A stretch of 64,000 nucleotides of DNA from Methylobacterium sp. W2 (GTDB lineage Bacteria; Pseudomonadota; Alphaproteobacteria; Rhizobiales; Beijerinckiaceae). How positions within the stretch are numbered: position 1 is the first letter of the stretch; each line of letters begins with the position of its first letter. Shown here one piece after another: positions 23,242 to 34,782 of the stretch. The notes under the pieces were generated by a model. That model saw nothing but the letters and a program-made list of their open reading frames with translations, was not told the DNA's origin and did not search any database. The stretch is taken from assembly GCF_020662345.1 (NCBI RefSeq), contig NZ_VMOA01000007.1, forward strand, positions 62,001 through 126,000. Direction: 5' to 3'. The translations under genes and the position numbers were made by a program.

Positions 23242-25973
23242 GCCGCAAGATCCGAGTGAACCTGTCCCGCCGGGGGGACGGGCAGGAGAATGGTGAAGAC
23301 GGCACCCAGGCGGTCGCGGCGGTTGCCCGCCGTCAGTGTGCCGCCCATGGCCTCGACGAAGCCGCGGGCGATGGCGAGACCGAGGCCGGTCCCGGCCCGG
23401 ACGCTGTCGGACTTGCGGACCCGGTAGAACTTGTCGAACACCCGCTCGACGTCGGCCTCGGGCAGCCCATCGCCCTCGTCGACGACCTGTATCCGGACCC
23501 GCCCTTGTTCGGCTACGCCCCTGACCGTGACGGTCGAACCTTCGGGTGCGTACTTGGCAGCATTGTCGAGGAGATTGACCAGCACCTGCTCGAACAGGAC
23601 CGGATCGAGGCGCAGGGCCGGCAGGGTGGGCGGGAGGTCGAGGCGTACCCGGTGCCCAGCGAGGATCGGCCCCAGGCGACGGAGCGCGGTATCGACGCTC
23701 TCGCCGACGTCCTGCGGGGTCAGGCTCGCCGCGACCGCTCCCGCCTCCAGCCGGGTCATGTCGAGGAGGTTGACGATGAAGCGGTTCAGCCGCTCGGATT
23801 CCTCGATGATGGTGGCGAGGAGGTCCTTCTTGGCCTCGGCGGCCAAGGCTTCGTTGAGGTCGCGCAGGGTCGTTGCCGCCCCGAGCACCGAGGACAGGGG
23901 CGTGCGCAGGTCGTGTGAGATCGAGGTGAGCAGGGCCTGGCGCAGGCGGTCGGTCTCGGCAGCGCGTTCGGCCCGGTCGAGGTCCTCGACCAGCCGGACC
24001 CGCTCGATGGCGAGCGCCGCCATGTCGGCGAGCGCATCGAACAGGCGGCGGTTCTCGGGCGAGAGGATCGGTCCGGTGGCGTCGGTATCGAGGCCGATCA
24101 CCCCGACAATGCCGCGCCCCGTGCGCATCGGCAGGAACAACCGCCTGGCGCCGGGCAGGGTGTCGGCGCCGCGACCGGCGGGCCGTTCGTTGTCGAAGGC
24201 CCACTTGGCCGCCCCGAGATCGGCCGCATCGAGGGTATCCTCTGGGGGAAAGCCGGCGCGGACCGAGACGGTCCCCTGCTCCGGCAGCAGAACGACCACC
24301 CGGACCTTCAGCATGGCAGCGACCTGCGCCGAGGTCGCCCAGAGCACGTCGTCGAGGGTGGCACATCCGGCGAGCTTGCGGCTGAAGCCGTAGAGCCGCT
24401 CCGTCGCCCTGGCACGGCCATGCGAAACCATGGCCTCCCGGCGGGAGCGCGAGGCGAGGTTGGAGACCACCACCGCCACCACCGTGAACAGGAGGAAGGC
24501 GGCAATGTTGGTCGGGTCCGCGATGGAGAGGGTGTAGACCGGGGGCAGGAAGAAGAAATTGTAGGAGAGCGAGGCCGCCAGGACGGCGACGAGGGACGGC
24601 CCGAGGCCGGATCGCACGGCGACGGCCACGATGGCGGTTAGCAGGATCAGGTCGGCATTCTCCACGCCGAGGTAAGGCTCGACGAGGAGGGCGAGCGCGA
24701 GAGCCGTTCCCGTGGCTAGGACGCCGACGATATAGGGAAGGATCTCGAACGGTGACCGATCGGGGGCCGTGGCGACCGTCTTCGGCGGGACCGGGTCGGC
24801 CTTGGCCGCCTCGCCGGCGATGACGTGGATGCTGATGTTGCCGGAACGCCGGACGATGTCGTGCACCACCGAGCCGTTGAGAAGCTCGAACAGCGGGGAC
24901 CGGTCGGCCTTGCCGAGGATGATGTGATTGACGTTGGTCGCGCGGGCATAGGCGAGGATGTCGTCGGCGACGCGTCGGCCGCCCGGCAGGGTCACGGCGT
25001 CGCCGCCGAGGCGGTCGGCGAGACGCAGAATGTCGGCGATGCGGTCGCGGGCGGCCTCGTCGAGGGAGAGGCTGCGGGGGCCTTCGACCGTGATGGCGGT
25101 CCAAGGGGCGTGCAGCCGGTCGGCGAGGCGCTTGGCATGGCGCACGAGCCCAGCGGAACGTGGATCCTCGCTGACGCAGACCAGCACCCGCTCGCCCGCA
25201 CCCCAGGGCCCCGCGATGGCGTTGGCCCGCATGTGGCTGAGAAGCTCGTCGTCGACGCGGTCGGCGGTGCGGCGCAGGGCGAGTTCTCGCAGGGCGGTCA
25301 GGTTGCCGCGCGAAAAGTAATGCTTGAGGGCGCGCTCGGCGTTGCCCTTCACGTAGACCTTGCCGTCCCTCAGGCGCTGGATCAGATCGTCGGGGTTGAG
25401 ATCGACCACCTCGATGTCGTCGGCCCGGTCGAGGATGCCGTCGGGCACGGTCTCGCGCACCCGGATGCGGGTGATCTGCGCGACGACGTCGTTCAGGCTC
25501 TCGACGTGCTGGATGTTGAGGGTGGTGTAGACGTCGATGCCGGCGTCGAGCAGTTCCTCCACGTCCTGGTAGCGCTTCGGATGGCGGGAGCCCGGCGCGT
25601 TGGTGTGGGCGAGTTCGTCCACGAGGGCGAGCGCCGGCTGGCGCACGAGGAGCGCGTCGAGATCCATCTCCTCCAGAATTGCACCGTGATACCCGACCGC
25701 ACGGCGCTCCACGACCTCAAAGCCCTCCGTCAGGGCTTCGGTCTCGGCGCGCCCGTGCGTCTCGACCAGGCCGACGACTACGTCCGCCCCTGCCTTGAGC
25801 CGGGCTCGGCCGACGGTGAGCATCTCGTAGGTCTTGCCGACCCCTGGGGCCGCCCCGAGGAAGATCTTGAGGCGGCCGCGACCACCCTCCTCGCGCCGTG
25901 CCGCCTGGAGCAGCGCGTCAGGCGAGGGACGGTCGGGATCGTGGCTCGCGGTCGTCGTGGTCAGGATGCTCAT
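23238..25973 (-). CDS. kdpD: KdpD K+-responsive sensor kinase
   Basis: A 911-residue sensor, the normal length. The N-terminal KdpD domain has Walker A as LGAAPGVGKTYEM (about 39-51) and is followed by a universal-stress-protein-like domain (ERVLVCVSEDPRSAGLVRHA). Four closely packed membrane helices follow (ILPYIVGVLATGTALALALL through FLLFTVVAVVVSNL), then a GAF-like region. The kinase core has the H-box SISHDLRTPLSSVLG, an N-box (LVNLLDNAAKYAPEG), VDEGDGLP and AGTGLGLAIARG. It senses low K+ and turgor changes and phosphorylates KdpE. The gene follows kdpC by nine bases and overlaps kdpE by four. Confidence 0.96.
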   Translation of the reverse strand: MSILTTTTASHDPDRPSPDALLQAARREEGGRGRLKIFLGAAPGVGKTYEMLTVGRARLKAGADVVVGLVETHGRAETEALTEGFEVVERRAVGYHGAILEEMDLDALLVRQPALALVDELAHTNAPGSRHPKRYQDVEELLDAGIDVYTTLNIQHVESLNDVVAQITRIRVRETVPDGILDRADDIEVVDLNPDDLIQRLRDGKVYVKGNAERALKHYFSRGNLTALRELALRRTADRVDDELLSHMRANAIAGPWGAGERVLVCVSEDPRSAGLVRHAKRLADRLHAPWTAITVEGPRSLSLDEAARDRIADILRLADRLGGDAVTLPGGRRVADDILAYARATNVNHIILGKADRSPLFELLNGSVVHDIVRRSGNISIHVIAGEAAKADPVPPKTVATAPDRSPFEILPYIVGVLATGTALALALLVEPYLGVENADLILLTAIVAVAVRSGLGPSLVAVLAASLSYNFFFLPPVYTLSIADPTNIAAFLLFTVVAVVVSNLASRSRREAMVSHGRARATERLYGFSRKLAGCATLDDVLWATSAQVAAMLKVRVVVLLPEQGTVSVRAGFPPEDTLDAADLGAAKWAFDNERPAGRGADTLPGARRLFLPMRTGRGIVGVIGLDTDATGPILSPENRRLFDALADMAALAIERVRLVEDLDRAERAAETDRLRQALLTSISHDLRTPLSSVLGAATTLRDLNEALAAEAKKDLLATIIEESERLNRFIVNLLDMTRLEAGAVAASLTPQDVGESVDTALRRLGPILAGHRVRLDLPPTLPALRLDPVLFEQVLVNLLDNAAKYAPEGSTVTVRGVAEQGRVRIQVVDEGDGLPEADVERVFDKFYRVRKSDSVRAGTGLGLAIARGFVEAMGGTLTAGNRRDRLGAVFTILLPVPPAGQVHSDLAA

Positions 25974-25982
25974 CCGGCGATG

Positions 25983-26588
25983 TTACTTCGAATCCAAGTC
26001 GTCCAGGGCGAGGTTGAGGGCGAGCACGTTCACCCGAGGTTCGCCGAGGATGCCGAGCAGGCGACCCTGGACCTGGGAGTCGACGAGGGAACGAACCTGA
26101 TCCTCGGAGAGGTGACGCGCCTTGGCGATTCGGGGCACCTGGAACAGGGCGGTATCGGGAGAGACGTCCGGATCGAGACCCGAGCCGCTGGTGGTGACGA
26201 GGTCGACCGGGACGGGCTTGCCGGGGTTTTCGGCCTGCCGGGCTGCGACGTCCGCCTTCACCCGTTCGGCAAGGGAGGCGCTGGTCGGACCGAGGTTGGA
26301 GCCCGAGGAATTGGCCGCGTTGTAGGGCGACGGGACGGTCTTCGTGGCATCCGTCGGGTCGGCGGCACTCGTGGCTGACGGGCGACCCTGGAAGTAGCGC
26401 TCGCTGGTGAAGGATTGCCCGATCAGGCCGGAGCCGACGACCTTGCCGTCGCGCTCGATCAGGCTGCCGGCGGCCTCGGCGGGGAAGATCGCCCCCGCAA
26501 TGCCGGTCATCGCCAGGGGGTAGGCGAGCCCGGTGATGGCCGTCAGCGCGATCAGCAGCACGAGGGCGGGGCGAAGCTGGTTCAACAT
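25983..26588 (-). CDS. kdpC: KdpC subunit of the K+-transporting ATPase
   Basis: A 201-residue subunit. One N-terminal membrane helix ([20 protein letters not shown], about 8-27) leads to a periplasmic domain with the family motifs [25 protein letters not shown] and [16 protein letters not shown]. The C terminus ([20 protein letters not shown], then VLALNLALD) is typical. KdpC assists ATP binding by KdpB and assembly of the KdpFABC complex. It lies 31 bases after kdpB. Confidence 0.95.
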   Translation of the reverse strand: MLNQLRPALVLLIALTAITGLAYPLAMTGIAGAIFPAEAAGSLIERDGKVVGSGLIGQSFTSERYFQGRPSATSAADPTDATKTVPSPYNAANSSGSNLGPTSASLAERVKADVAARQAENPGKPVPVDLVTTSGSGLDPDVSPDTALFQVPRIAKARHLSEDQVRSLVDSQVQGRLLGILGEPRVNVLALNLALDDLDSK

Positions 26589-26619
26589 GTCAGGCTCCTA
26601 TGTGGCGGTTCGGGGCGGC

Positions 26620-28713
<2,094 letters not shown>

Positions 28714-28776
28714 TGCGGGTGTCCGATTGGGAGACGTCTCGGGGGGGCGGCGCGATTCCGCGCCGTCGAGTGGGGT

Positions 28777-28995
28777 TCAAGGCGCGAGCGCACCGCCGAG
28801 GAGGGCGGCCCCTGCCACCAGGCCGAGGGCGCCGAGCATGGTCAGGCCGAGCAGGGCGAGGAGGACGTCCGAGAGCCGGACGTCCTTCCGGTCGCGCCCG
28901 ATCCGGCTCCAGGGCTGGGACCGCGGCCGGTGCCGGGCCAGGGCGCGCCGCATGGCGGCGCGTCTTTGCGTGGGGAGGGGCATGGCGTGCTGCAT
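28777..28995 (-). CDS. Small membrane protein between kdpA and kdpB
   Basis: A 72-residue frame. The first about 40 residues are strongly basic (RRALARHRPRSQPWSRIGRD); a single hydrophobic helix follows at the C terminus (VLLALLGLTMLGALGLVAGA). The ATG lies one base after the kdpA stop and GGGGGG precedes it by five bases, so coupled translation is likely. The kdpB start is 63 bases further on. Standard kdpFABC operons do not carry a gene here. It may be a lineage-specific accessory subunit; an accidental frame cannot be ruled out. Confidence 0.55.
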   Translation of the reverse strand: MQHAMPLPTQRRAAMRRALARHRPRSQPWSRIGRDRKDVRLSDVLLALLGLTMLGALGLVAGAALLGGALAP

Positions 28996-28996
28996 C

Positions 28997-30712
28997 TCAG
29001 CCCCCCGCCGGATAAGTCTGGCCGAGGCCGCCGGCGAGGTGCTCGACGATGGGTCCCAGCGCCAGGGCCGGGAAGAAGGTCAGGCCGCCGACGATGAGGA
29101 TCACGCCGACGAGCAGGCCGACGAACAGGCCGCCATGGGTCGGGAAGGTCCCGGCCGAAGCCGGCACGGTCTTCTTCGCGGCGAGCGACCCCGCGATGGC
29201 GAGAGCCGGGACGATGACGAAGAACCGGCCGAACAGCATGCCGAGGCCGAGCGTCGTGTTGTAGAACGCCGTGTTCGCCGTGAGCCCGCCAAAGGCCGAG
29301 CCGTTGTTCGCCGCCGCCGAGGTGAAGGCGTAGAGGATCTCCGAAAACCCGTGCGGGCCGGCATTGGCTGGGCCTGCAAGGCCCGCCGCAACCACCGTGG
29401 CGAGCGCCGTGAAGCCGAGCATCATCAGCGGCAGGCACAGGATGGCGAGCATCGCCATCTTGACCTCGCGGCCCTCGATCTTCTTGCCGAGGTATTCCGG
29501 CGTGCGCCCGACCATGAGGCCGGCCACGAAGATCGTCACGATGACGAAGACGAGGATGCCGTAGAGGCCCGCGCCGACGCCGCCGACGATGATCTCGCCG
29601 AGCTGCATGTTGATCATCGGGATCATGCCGCCGAGCGCGGTGAAGCTGTCGTGCATCCCGTTGACGGCGCCGCAGGAGGCCGCTGTGGTCACCGCCGCGA
29701 ACAGGGCGGACGCGACGATGCCGAAGCGGACTTCCTTGCCCTCCATGTTGCCGCCGGTCAGCCCTAAGGCGTTGAGGACGGGGCTGCCCGCGCTTTCGGC
29801 CCAGTAGACGACCGCGGTCCCGGCCAAGAAGAGCACGCCCATGGCGGACAGGATCGCCCAGCCCTGGCGCTCGTCGCCGACCATGCGGCCGAAGACGTTG
29901 GTCATCGCGGCACCGATGGCGAAGATCGAGACCATCTGGACGAAGTTCGACAGGGCGGTCGGGTTCTCGAACGGGTGCGCGGCATTGACGTTGAAGAAAC
30001 CGCCGCCGTTGGTGCCGAGCATCTTGATCGCCACCTGGCTCGCCACCGGGCCGACCGCAAGGGTCTGCTTGGCGCCTTCCAGGGTGGTCACCTCGACGGC
30101 ACCACCCAACGTCTGCGGGATGCCCTGCCAGACGTAGAACAGCGTCAGCCCCATGCAGCACGGCAGCAGCACGTAGAGGGTGGTGCGGGTGAGATCGACC
30201 CAGAACGAGCCCACGGTGTTGGCGGAGGCGCGGCTGAAGCCCCGCACCAGAGCAACGGCGAGCGCGATGCCGGTGGCCGCCGAGAGGAAGTTCTGGTGCG
30301 TCAAGCCCAGCATCTGCGTCAGGTACGACATCGTCGTCTCGCCGCCGTAGGATTGCCAGTTCGTGTTGGTGACGAAGCTCGTCGATGTGTTGAAGGCCAG
30401 ATCCGGCGCGACCGCCGACTGCCCGTCCGGGTTGAACGGCAAGACCGCCTGGAATCGCAGCAGAGCGTACAGGGCGAGGAAGCCCATCACGTGGAAGGCG
30501 AGCATGGACAGGGCGTAGGCCAGCCAGCGCTGCTCCTGGGCGGCGTTGATGCCGGCGACGCGGTAGAGCCCGCGCTCCACGGGTGCGAGCACGGGGGACA
30601 GGAAGGTTCGCTCGCCCGTGAAGACGCGGGTCATGTAGCCGCCGAGAGGACGAGCGAGCGCGAGGACGACCGCGCAGAACAGCGCGATCTGGATCCAGCC
30701 GTTGATGGTCAT
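28997..30712 (-). CDS. kdpA: KdpA K+-translocating subunit
   Basis: A 571-residue channel-like subunit, normal length (about 557-590), with around ten membrane helices. It shows family sequences such as [11 protein letters not shown] in the first selectivity-filter repeat, [20 protein letters not shown] in the second and the later filter-like [13 protein letters not shown]. The protein selects and passes K+ while KdpB hydrolyses ATP. It lies 13 bases after kdpF and is followed directly by the 72-codon ORF. Confidence 0.97.
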   Translation of the reverse strand: MTINGWIQIALFCAVVLALARPLGGYMTRVFTGERTFLSPVLAPVERGLYRVAGINAAQEQRWLAYALSMLAFHVMGFLALYALLRFQAVLPFNPDGQSAVAPDLAFNTSTSFVTNTNWQSYGGETTMSYLTQMLGLTHQNFLSAATGIALAVALVRGFSRASANTVGSFWVDLTRTTLYVLLPCCMGLTLFYVWQGIPQTLGGAVEVTTLEGAKQTLAVGPVASQVAIKMLGTNGGGFFNVNAAHPFENPTALSNFVQMVSIFAIGAAMTNVFGRMVGDERQGWAILSAMGVLFLAGTAVVYWAESAGSPVLNALGLTGGNMEGKEVRFGIVASALFAAVTTAASCGAVNGMHDSFTALGGMIPMINMQLGEIIVGGVGAGLYGILVFVIVTIFVAGLMVGRTPEYLGKKIEGREVKMAMLAILCLPLMMLGFTALATVVAAGLAGPANAGPHGFSEILYAFTSAAANNGSAFGGLTANTAFYNTTLGLGMLFGRFFVIVPALAIAGSLAAKKTVPASAGTFPTHGGLFVGLLVGVILIVGGLTFFPALALGPIVEHLAGGLGQTYPAGG

Positions 30713-30725
30713 GAGAGGTGTTCCT

Positions 30726-30830
30726 TCAGAACCGCTCGGGGCGGACGAGGGCGTAGGTGAGGTATCCGAGCAGCCCCAGGGTCACGAGGGCGCCAAGCGT
30801 CAGGTCGAGGGTCATGGAGGTGAGGGGCAT
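30726..30830 (-). CDS. kdpF: KdpF small subunit
   Basis: A 34-residue (or 29-residue from the second ATG at 30815) single-helix protein: [20 protein letters not shown], then VRPERF, the typical KdpF ending. KdpF lies at the KdpA-KdpB interface in the lipid phase and stabilises the complex. GAGG lies eight bases before the ATG at 30830, and no ribosome site precedes the second ATG, so I prefer the longer form. Confidence 0.85.
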   Translation of the reverse strand: MPLTSMTLDLTLGALVTLGLLGYLTYALVRPERF

Positions 30831-30839
30831 GGGCGTGCC

Positions 30840-30923
30840 TCAGAGGCGTTCGCAGAGGACGGCGTAGCCGGCGGCTAGGCCGAAGAAGGCGAGCCCCGTC
30901 GCGATGAAGACAATGTCGAGCAT
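30840..30923 (-). CDS. 27-aa membrane microprotein heading the kdp operon
   Basis: A 27-codon frame, MLDIVFIATGLAFFGLAAGY and then AVLCERL: one membrane helix with a charged C terminus. It lies nine bases upstream of kdpF in the same direction. Its layout (short lead, helix, aromatic plus charged end) resembles KdpF itself. From memory, similar tiny frames precede kdpF in other Hyphomicrobiales, but I could not check this. The ribosome site is weak. Confidence 0.55.
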   Translation of the reverse strand: MLDIVFIATGLAFFGLAAGYAVLCERL

Positions 30924-31525
30924 GGTCGGTCCGTTTCGGTTCGGGGGCCGATGCATGACCGGTCTCGCCCGTGTCCTATGTGGACGCGAACCGCATTAGG
31001 GTTCGAGACGGAAGCGAGGCCAATTATATAAGTATTGTATTAGGATCGCAGCGGTCGCTGCTTGGCCCTGGAACGGCGTTCCTTCAATCCGCGGACATGG
31101 CTAGGCGGAAGGCAAGACGGAAATCGCCCCCCCTGGGGCAGCCTGCCTCGGCAGCCTGGGAGCAACCGGTCTTCCACGTCGAACGGTCGGCCTGGACGAT
31201 GCCATTGCCTCCGAGGTGATGGCCATGGAAGGCGGTCCCGCATCCCCGGCACCGGGAGCGCAGACGCTTCAGGACGCCCGAGGATGAGAAATAACCCATG
31301 CCACTGGGTCTATCGGACGGGACAGGCCATGCCGATCCTTGGATGAGCTGAATGGTGAGGTCGCTTGCCTATCGCAAGTGAAGGCCCAGGCGAAAAGCTG
31401 GCGTTTTACGTTTGAGCTAGCTGTCTTAATCCGCGCTGGCCAACGTATTTTGAATGCGTGTCACAGGACTGTTATGTCCCCGACCTACTGGCAGGCTCAC
31501 TGATCCCTAGGGTCCTGAGGCCATC
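30924..31525. other. Divergent promoter region between kdp and pit
   Basis: About 600 bases without a supported gene. An AT-rich island at 31021-31050 contains TATAAT on the minus strand (31023-31028), about 100 bases before the first kdp ORF; no clear -35 element accompanies it. A second AT-richer stretch at about 31380-31460 lies before the phosphate transporter. GC-rich short frames between them look accidental. Confidence 0.45.
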
Positions 31526-33163
31526 ATGTCCGATGCCGTTGCTGCTCCGACTGGCTTGCCAAAGAGCGCCATTGCGCCCGCCGCAGGGCCAAAGCTCGAT
31601 CACGGCATTCATCCGGGCGGGGTCATCGCGTTCCTGCTCGTCCTGGTCGCCGGATTGGCCTACGCGCTTTACAGCCTCGTGACCGACATGAATGCGGTGG
31701 GCCAGTCGCCCCTCGCCATCGGTGCCTTCGTGCTGCTCGGCCTGGCCCTGCTCATCGCTCTGGCCTTCGAGTTCGTGAACGGGTTCCACGACACCGCCAA
31801 CGCCGTGGCCACCGTGATCTACACCCACTCGATGCCGCCCCTCGTCGCGGTGATCTGGTCCGGCGCCTTCAACTTCCTTGGTGTGATGCTGTCCTCCGGC
31901 GCGGTCGCCTATGCCATCGTCACCCTGCTGCCGGTGGAACTGATCCTGCAGGTCGGGTCCTCGGCCGGTTACGCCATGATCTTCGCGCTGCTCATCGCCG
32001 CGATCCTCTGGAACCTCGGCACCTGGGCTTTCGGCCTGCCGAACTCGTCGTCCCATGCCCTGATCGGATCGGTCATCGGCGTCGGTCTCGCCAACCAGCT
32101 CATGGCCCCCGAGGGACAGGCCACATCAGGCGTTGACTGGGCGCAGGCTCTGGGCGTGTTCAAGGCTTTGCTGTTCAGCCCCGTCATCGGCTTCATCGCC
32201 GCCGCCCTGCTTTTGCTGGCCCTCAAGTTCATGGTGCGCCGGAAGGACCTCTACGAGGCCCCCAAGGGCGAAACTCCGCCGCCTTTGTGGATCCGCAGCC
32301 TTCTGATCCTGACCTGCACCCTCGTGTCGTTCTTCCACGGCGGCAATGACGGGCAGAAGGGCATGGGCCTGATCATGCTCATCCTCATCGGCGCGGCTCC
32401 CACTGCCTATGCCCTCAATCGCACGATGTCGGACGACACCACACCGGCCTTCATCCAGACGTCCCAGAATGCCAGCACGGTGTTCGCCAGCCATGCCGGG
32501 AACGCGCCGAAGCCCGATGCCGCAGAGGCCCGCAAGCAGGTCTCGGAAGCCTTGAAGACCAAGGATCTCAACCGACCTGCCGTCTACGGGGCGCTCGCCG
32601 CGCTCTCGACCGACATCGCCGACAGCGTGAAGGGCTACGGCGCCATCAAGCAGGTGCCGGCGGCGGCGACGTCGAACCTGCGCAACGACATGTATCTCGC
32701 CGCCGACGCGATCCGGCTTCTGCCGAAGAACGGCGCGACATTCTCTGAGGCCGAGGCCGGCACCCTGAAGGCCTATACCGGCCTCCTCAACGACGGGACC
32801 CGCTACATTCCCACCTGGGTGAAGGTCTGCGTCGCCCTGGCCCTCGGCCTCGGCACCATGGTCGGCTGGAAGCGCATCGTCGTCACCGTGGGCGAGAAGA
32901 TCGGCAAGACCCATCTCACCTACGCGCAGGGCGCGTCCGCCGAGATGGTGGCCGCCGGCACCATCGGCCTCGCCGAACTCTACGGCCTGCCGGTCTCGAC
33001 CACCCACATCCTGTCGAGCGGCGTCGCCGGCACGATGGCGGCCAACGGCTCGGGCCTACAGATGTCCACCGTGCGCAACATGGCGCTGGCCTGGGTGCTG
33101 ACGCTGCCCGCCGCCATCACCTTGGCGGGCGTCCTCTTCTTCATCCTGCGGCACGTGTTCTAA
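31526..33163 (+). CDS. Pit-family inorganic phosphate transporter
   Basis: A 545-residue polytopic protein with the two inverted PiT signatures: FEFVNGFHDTANAVATVIYT (about 85-104) and, near the C terminus, LAELYGLPVSTTHILSSGVA. NSSSHALIGSVIGVGLANQL and FFHGGNDGQKGMG complete the pattern. It takes up divalent metal-phosphate with protons. About 50 extra residues precede the first helix and a soluble loop of about 150 residues splits the two halves, as in other long alphaproteobacterial members. It stands alone, without a phoU-like partner. Confidence 0.93.
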   Translation: MSDAVAAPTGLPKSAIAPAAGPKLDHGIHPGGVIAFLLVLVAGLAYALYSLVTDMNAVGQSPLAIGAFVLLGLALLIALAFEFVNGFHDTANAVATVIYTHSMPPLVAVIWSGAFNFLGVMLSSGAVAYAIVTLLPVELILQVGSSAGYAMIFALLIAAILWNLGTWAFGLPNSSSHALIGSVIGVGLANQLMAPEGQATSGVDWAQALGVFKALLFSPVIGFIAAALLLLALKFMVRRKDLYEAPKGETPPPLWIRSLLILTCTLVSFFHGGNDGQKGMGLIMLILIGAAPTAYALNRTMSDDTTPAFIQTSQNASTVFASHAGNAPKPDAAEARKQVSEALKTKDLNRPAVYGALAALSTDIADSVKGYGAIKQVPAAATSNLRNDMYLAADAIRLLPKNGATFSEAEAGTLKAYTGLLNDGTRYIPTWVKVCVALALGLGTMVGWKRIVVTVGEKIGKTHLTYAQGASAEMVAAGTIGLAELYGLPVSTTHILSSGVAGTMAANGSGLQMSTVRNMALAWVLTLPAAITLAGVLFFILRHVF

Positions 33164-33229
33164 GCTCGACTTCGGCCGATTGCGGGGGCGTTCGATCGGG
33201 GTGCGGTGACGAAGCGGGCGTGCCGCTTG

Positions 33230-33840
33230 GGCTGGAGGTGTCCTTCCAAAAGACACCGCCATGTCCACTCTGCCGACCCGCTTCCATAGGGTGACCTGAC
33301 CGGCATTTTGGACCGAGCCGATCAAGAGGCTTCCGCGCGGTGACGCGGCGGTAGCCGTAGCGTCCGGACTCGGACGCCAAGGCGATGATGGCGCGGGTCA
33401 GCGCATCCTCGTCGGCCGGTACCGTCGGCACGGAGCGTTGCGTGCCCCGGTGCTGGCCCACGATCCAGCAGGCCTAGCGTTCTGAGAGACCATACTTCTC
33501 ACGAATGGCGTCGACTGCCTGTCGGCGTCGCTCCAGGGCTCCGAGTCTTGCTGGCGCTGGCCTTCGGCTCCCGCGGCGACGTCCGCAAGCACCCGCTTCT
33601 CCCGGGACAAGTCAGCCACGAGCCGGTCCAATCGCGCAGTCTTTCGCTCCAGATCCGTCATCCGACGGGCCCGGTCGACCGGCAGGCCGCCGTACTCCTT
33701 GCGCCAGCGTAAGTCGCTCTGCTCCGAGAGCTCTGCCTCCCTGCACGCTATCGCCAAACTCTTATGCTGCGCCGTCTTAAGCGCGATCTGGGGCAGCTTC
33801 AGCACCACCTGCTCCGCACCCGTCCTCCGACCTTGCTTCC
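33230..33840 (-). mobile_element. Decayed IS3-family (IS407-like) insertion sequence
   Basis: On the minus strand the orfA relic reads QVVLKLPQIALKT, then LRWRKEYGGLPVDRARRM (the W-R-K-E-Y-G-G-L hallmark of IS407-group OrfA) and a leucine-zipper-like ERKTARLDRLVADLSREK. The orfB relic follows in another frame: REKYGLSER, then an in-frame TAG (33474-33476), ACWIVGQHRGTQRSVP and GRYGYRRVTA. The rest of orfB, with the DDE catalytic residues, is missing. No terminal inverted repeats could be located. It lies directly behind the phosphate transporter and has no coding potential left. Confidence 0.75.
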
Positions 33841-34077
33841 TGTCCAGCCCCCTCGGTCCTGGCTGATCCTCTCAATCAGCCCGGTCCAAAGCCAGCCGGT
33901 CAGGTCACCAGAGCGCCTGCGTCCTCTCGGTTGCCGCCGATGCGCCTGTCTGAGGGTTCCAGCGTGCCTCTTAGCGCCACGCTTGCGACCAATCCGACTT
34001 TCGACCGTTGACCGAGCATGAAGGGTGGGCACGCCGATGTGAGCTCGCCATTCGATCCATCAATCGAGGAGACTCTC
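33841..34077. other. Non-coding stretch beside the IS relic
   Basis: About 240 bases with no credible gene, probably residual insertion-sequence and spacer DNA. GAGGAG near its end is the ribosome site of the next gene. Confidence 0.4.
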
Positions 34078-34347
34078 ATGAAACATGCCCTCATTGCTGC
34101 GGCCGTCATTCTTTCGCCTCTCGCCCTGGCTGCATCGGCTCAGGCGCAGGGGACGGTACGCGGCGCCGAACGCGGGATCGAGGATGGCAATCGCGCGGCC
34201 GGTCCCGTTGGTGGCGTGGTCGGCGGTGCAGTCGGGGCCGCGACGGGCACCGTCGGGGGCGTGCTCGGTGTCGATCCGGATCGGCGTGAGGAGCGGATGG
34301 AGCGGCGTGAAGAGCGTGGCACCGTCCGGGAGCGTCGCGAGCGCTAG
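34078..34347 (+). CDS. Small exported Gly/Arg-rich protein
   Basis: An 89-residue protein with a clear signal peptide (MKHALIAAAVILSPLALAAS, cleavage after AQA). The mature part has a Gly/Val-rich hydrophobic stretch (GPVGGVVGGAVGAATGTVGG), like the glycine-zipper segments that insert in membranes, and ends in an Arg/Glu-rich tail (REERMERREERGTVRERRER). GAGGAG precedes the ATG by seven bases. Similar small periplasmic glycine-zipper proteins are frequent in this group and lack known functions. Confidence 0.7.
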   Translation: MKHALIAAAVILSPLALAASAQAQGTVRGAERGIEDGNRAAGPVGGVVGGAVGAATGTVGGVLGVDPDRREERMERREERGTVRERRER

Positions 34348-34399
34348 GTGTCTCTCACAGAACTCCTGCTACGCCGTCGTACTTCGAGGAGAACCGACC

Positions 34400-34522
34400 G
34401 TGGCCGGGAGCTTTGTGAGGCACTTTAAGACGGCGGAGCAGGACGCTCACCCGCCTTATTGGCCACCGCGCGTCGGCGGGAAGGTTGCGGGGATCGTGCC
34501 CCGGCCCTACCGTTCCGAATGA
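34400..34522 (+). CDS. 40-aa hypothetical ORF coupled to the next one
   Basis: A 40-codon frame from GTG with GAGGAG eight bases upstream: MAGSFVRHFKTAEQDAHPPY and then WPPRVGGKVAGIVPRPYRSE. The stop overlaps the next ATG as ATGA. The good ribosome site and overlap support a real two-gene unit, despite its size. Pro/Tyr/Trp-rich; no family recognised. Confidence 0.4.
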   Translation: MAGSFVRHFKTAEQDAHPPYWPPRVGGKVAGIVPRPYRSE

Positions 34523-34782
34523 CCGAAAAGCTGACGACAGCCGCCCTGTGCAACCTGAACCTCATCTCGCATGAGGAGGTGGCGGCTGCCGTCGAAACTT
34601 ACCTAGCGAACTCCATGGCGCCCCCGTTCGTCTTCAAGGAGGGCTACCGACTCGATCTCGGTAAAGCCGTGCGACGGCATCCCGGGGCGAACGATTTCGT
34701 CAACCGTGGCAATACCGGACCACTGATGAAGCGGCCCTTCATTCTGGCGGCCATCCTCGAAGCCCGCCCCTTGCGGGAATGA
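34519..34782 (+). CDS. 87-aa hypothetical protein
   Basis: An 87-residue soluble frame overlapping the preceding 40-codon ORF as ATGA. It reads CNLNLISHEEVAAAVETYLA at the start, has a central HPGANDFVNRGN, and ends KRPFILAAILEARPLRE. Amino-acid use looks like a genuine small globular protein. I do not recognise a family. Confidence 0.45.
   Translation: MTEKLTTAALCNLNLISHEEVAAAVETYLANSMAPPFVFKEGYRLDLGKAVRRHPGANDFVNRGNTGPLMKRPFILAAILEARPLRE

Noticed and set aside
22546..25104. 852-codon frame joining kdpE to antisense-like Arg/Pro sequence upstream
   Set aside because: Only the last 231 codons are KdpE; the rest is the wrong frame of kdpD.
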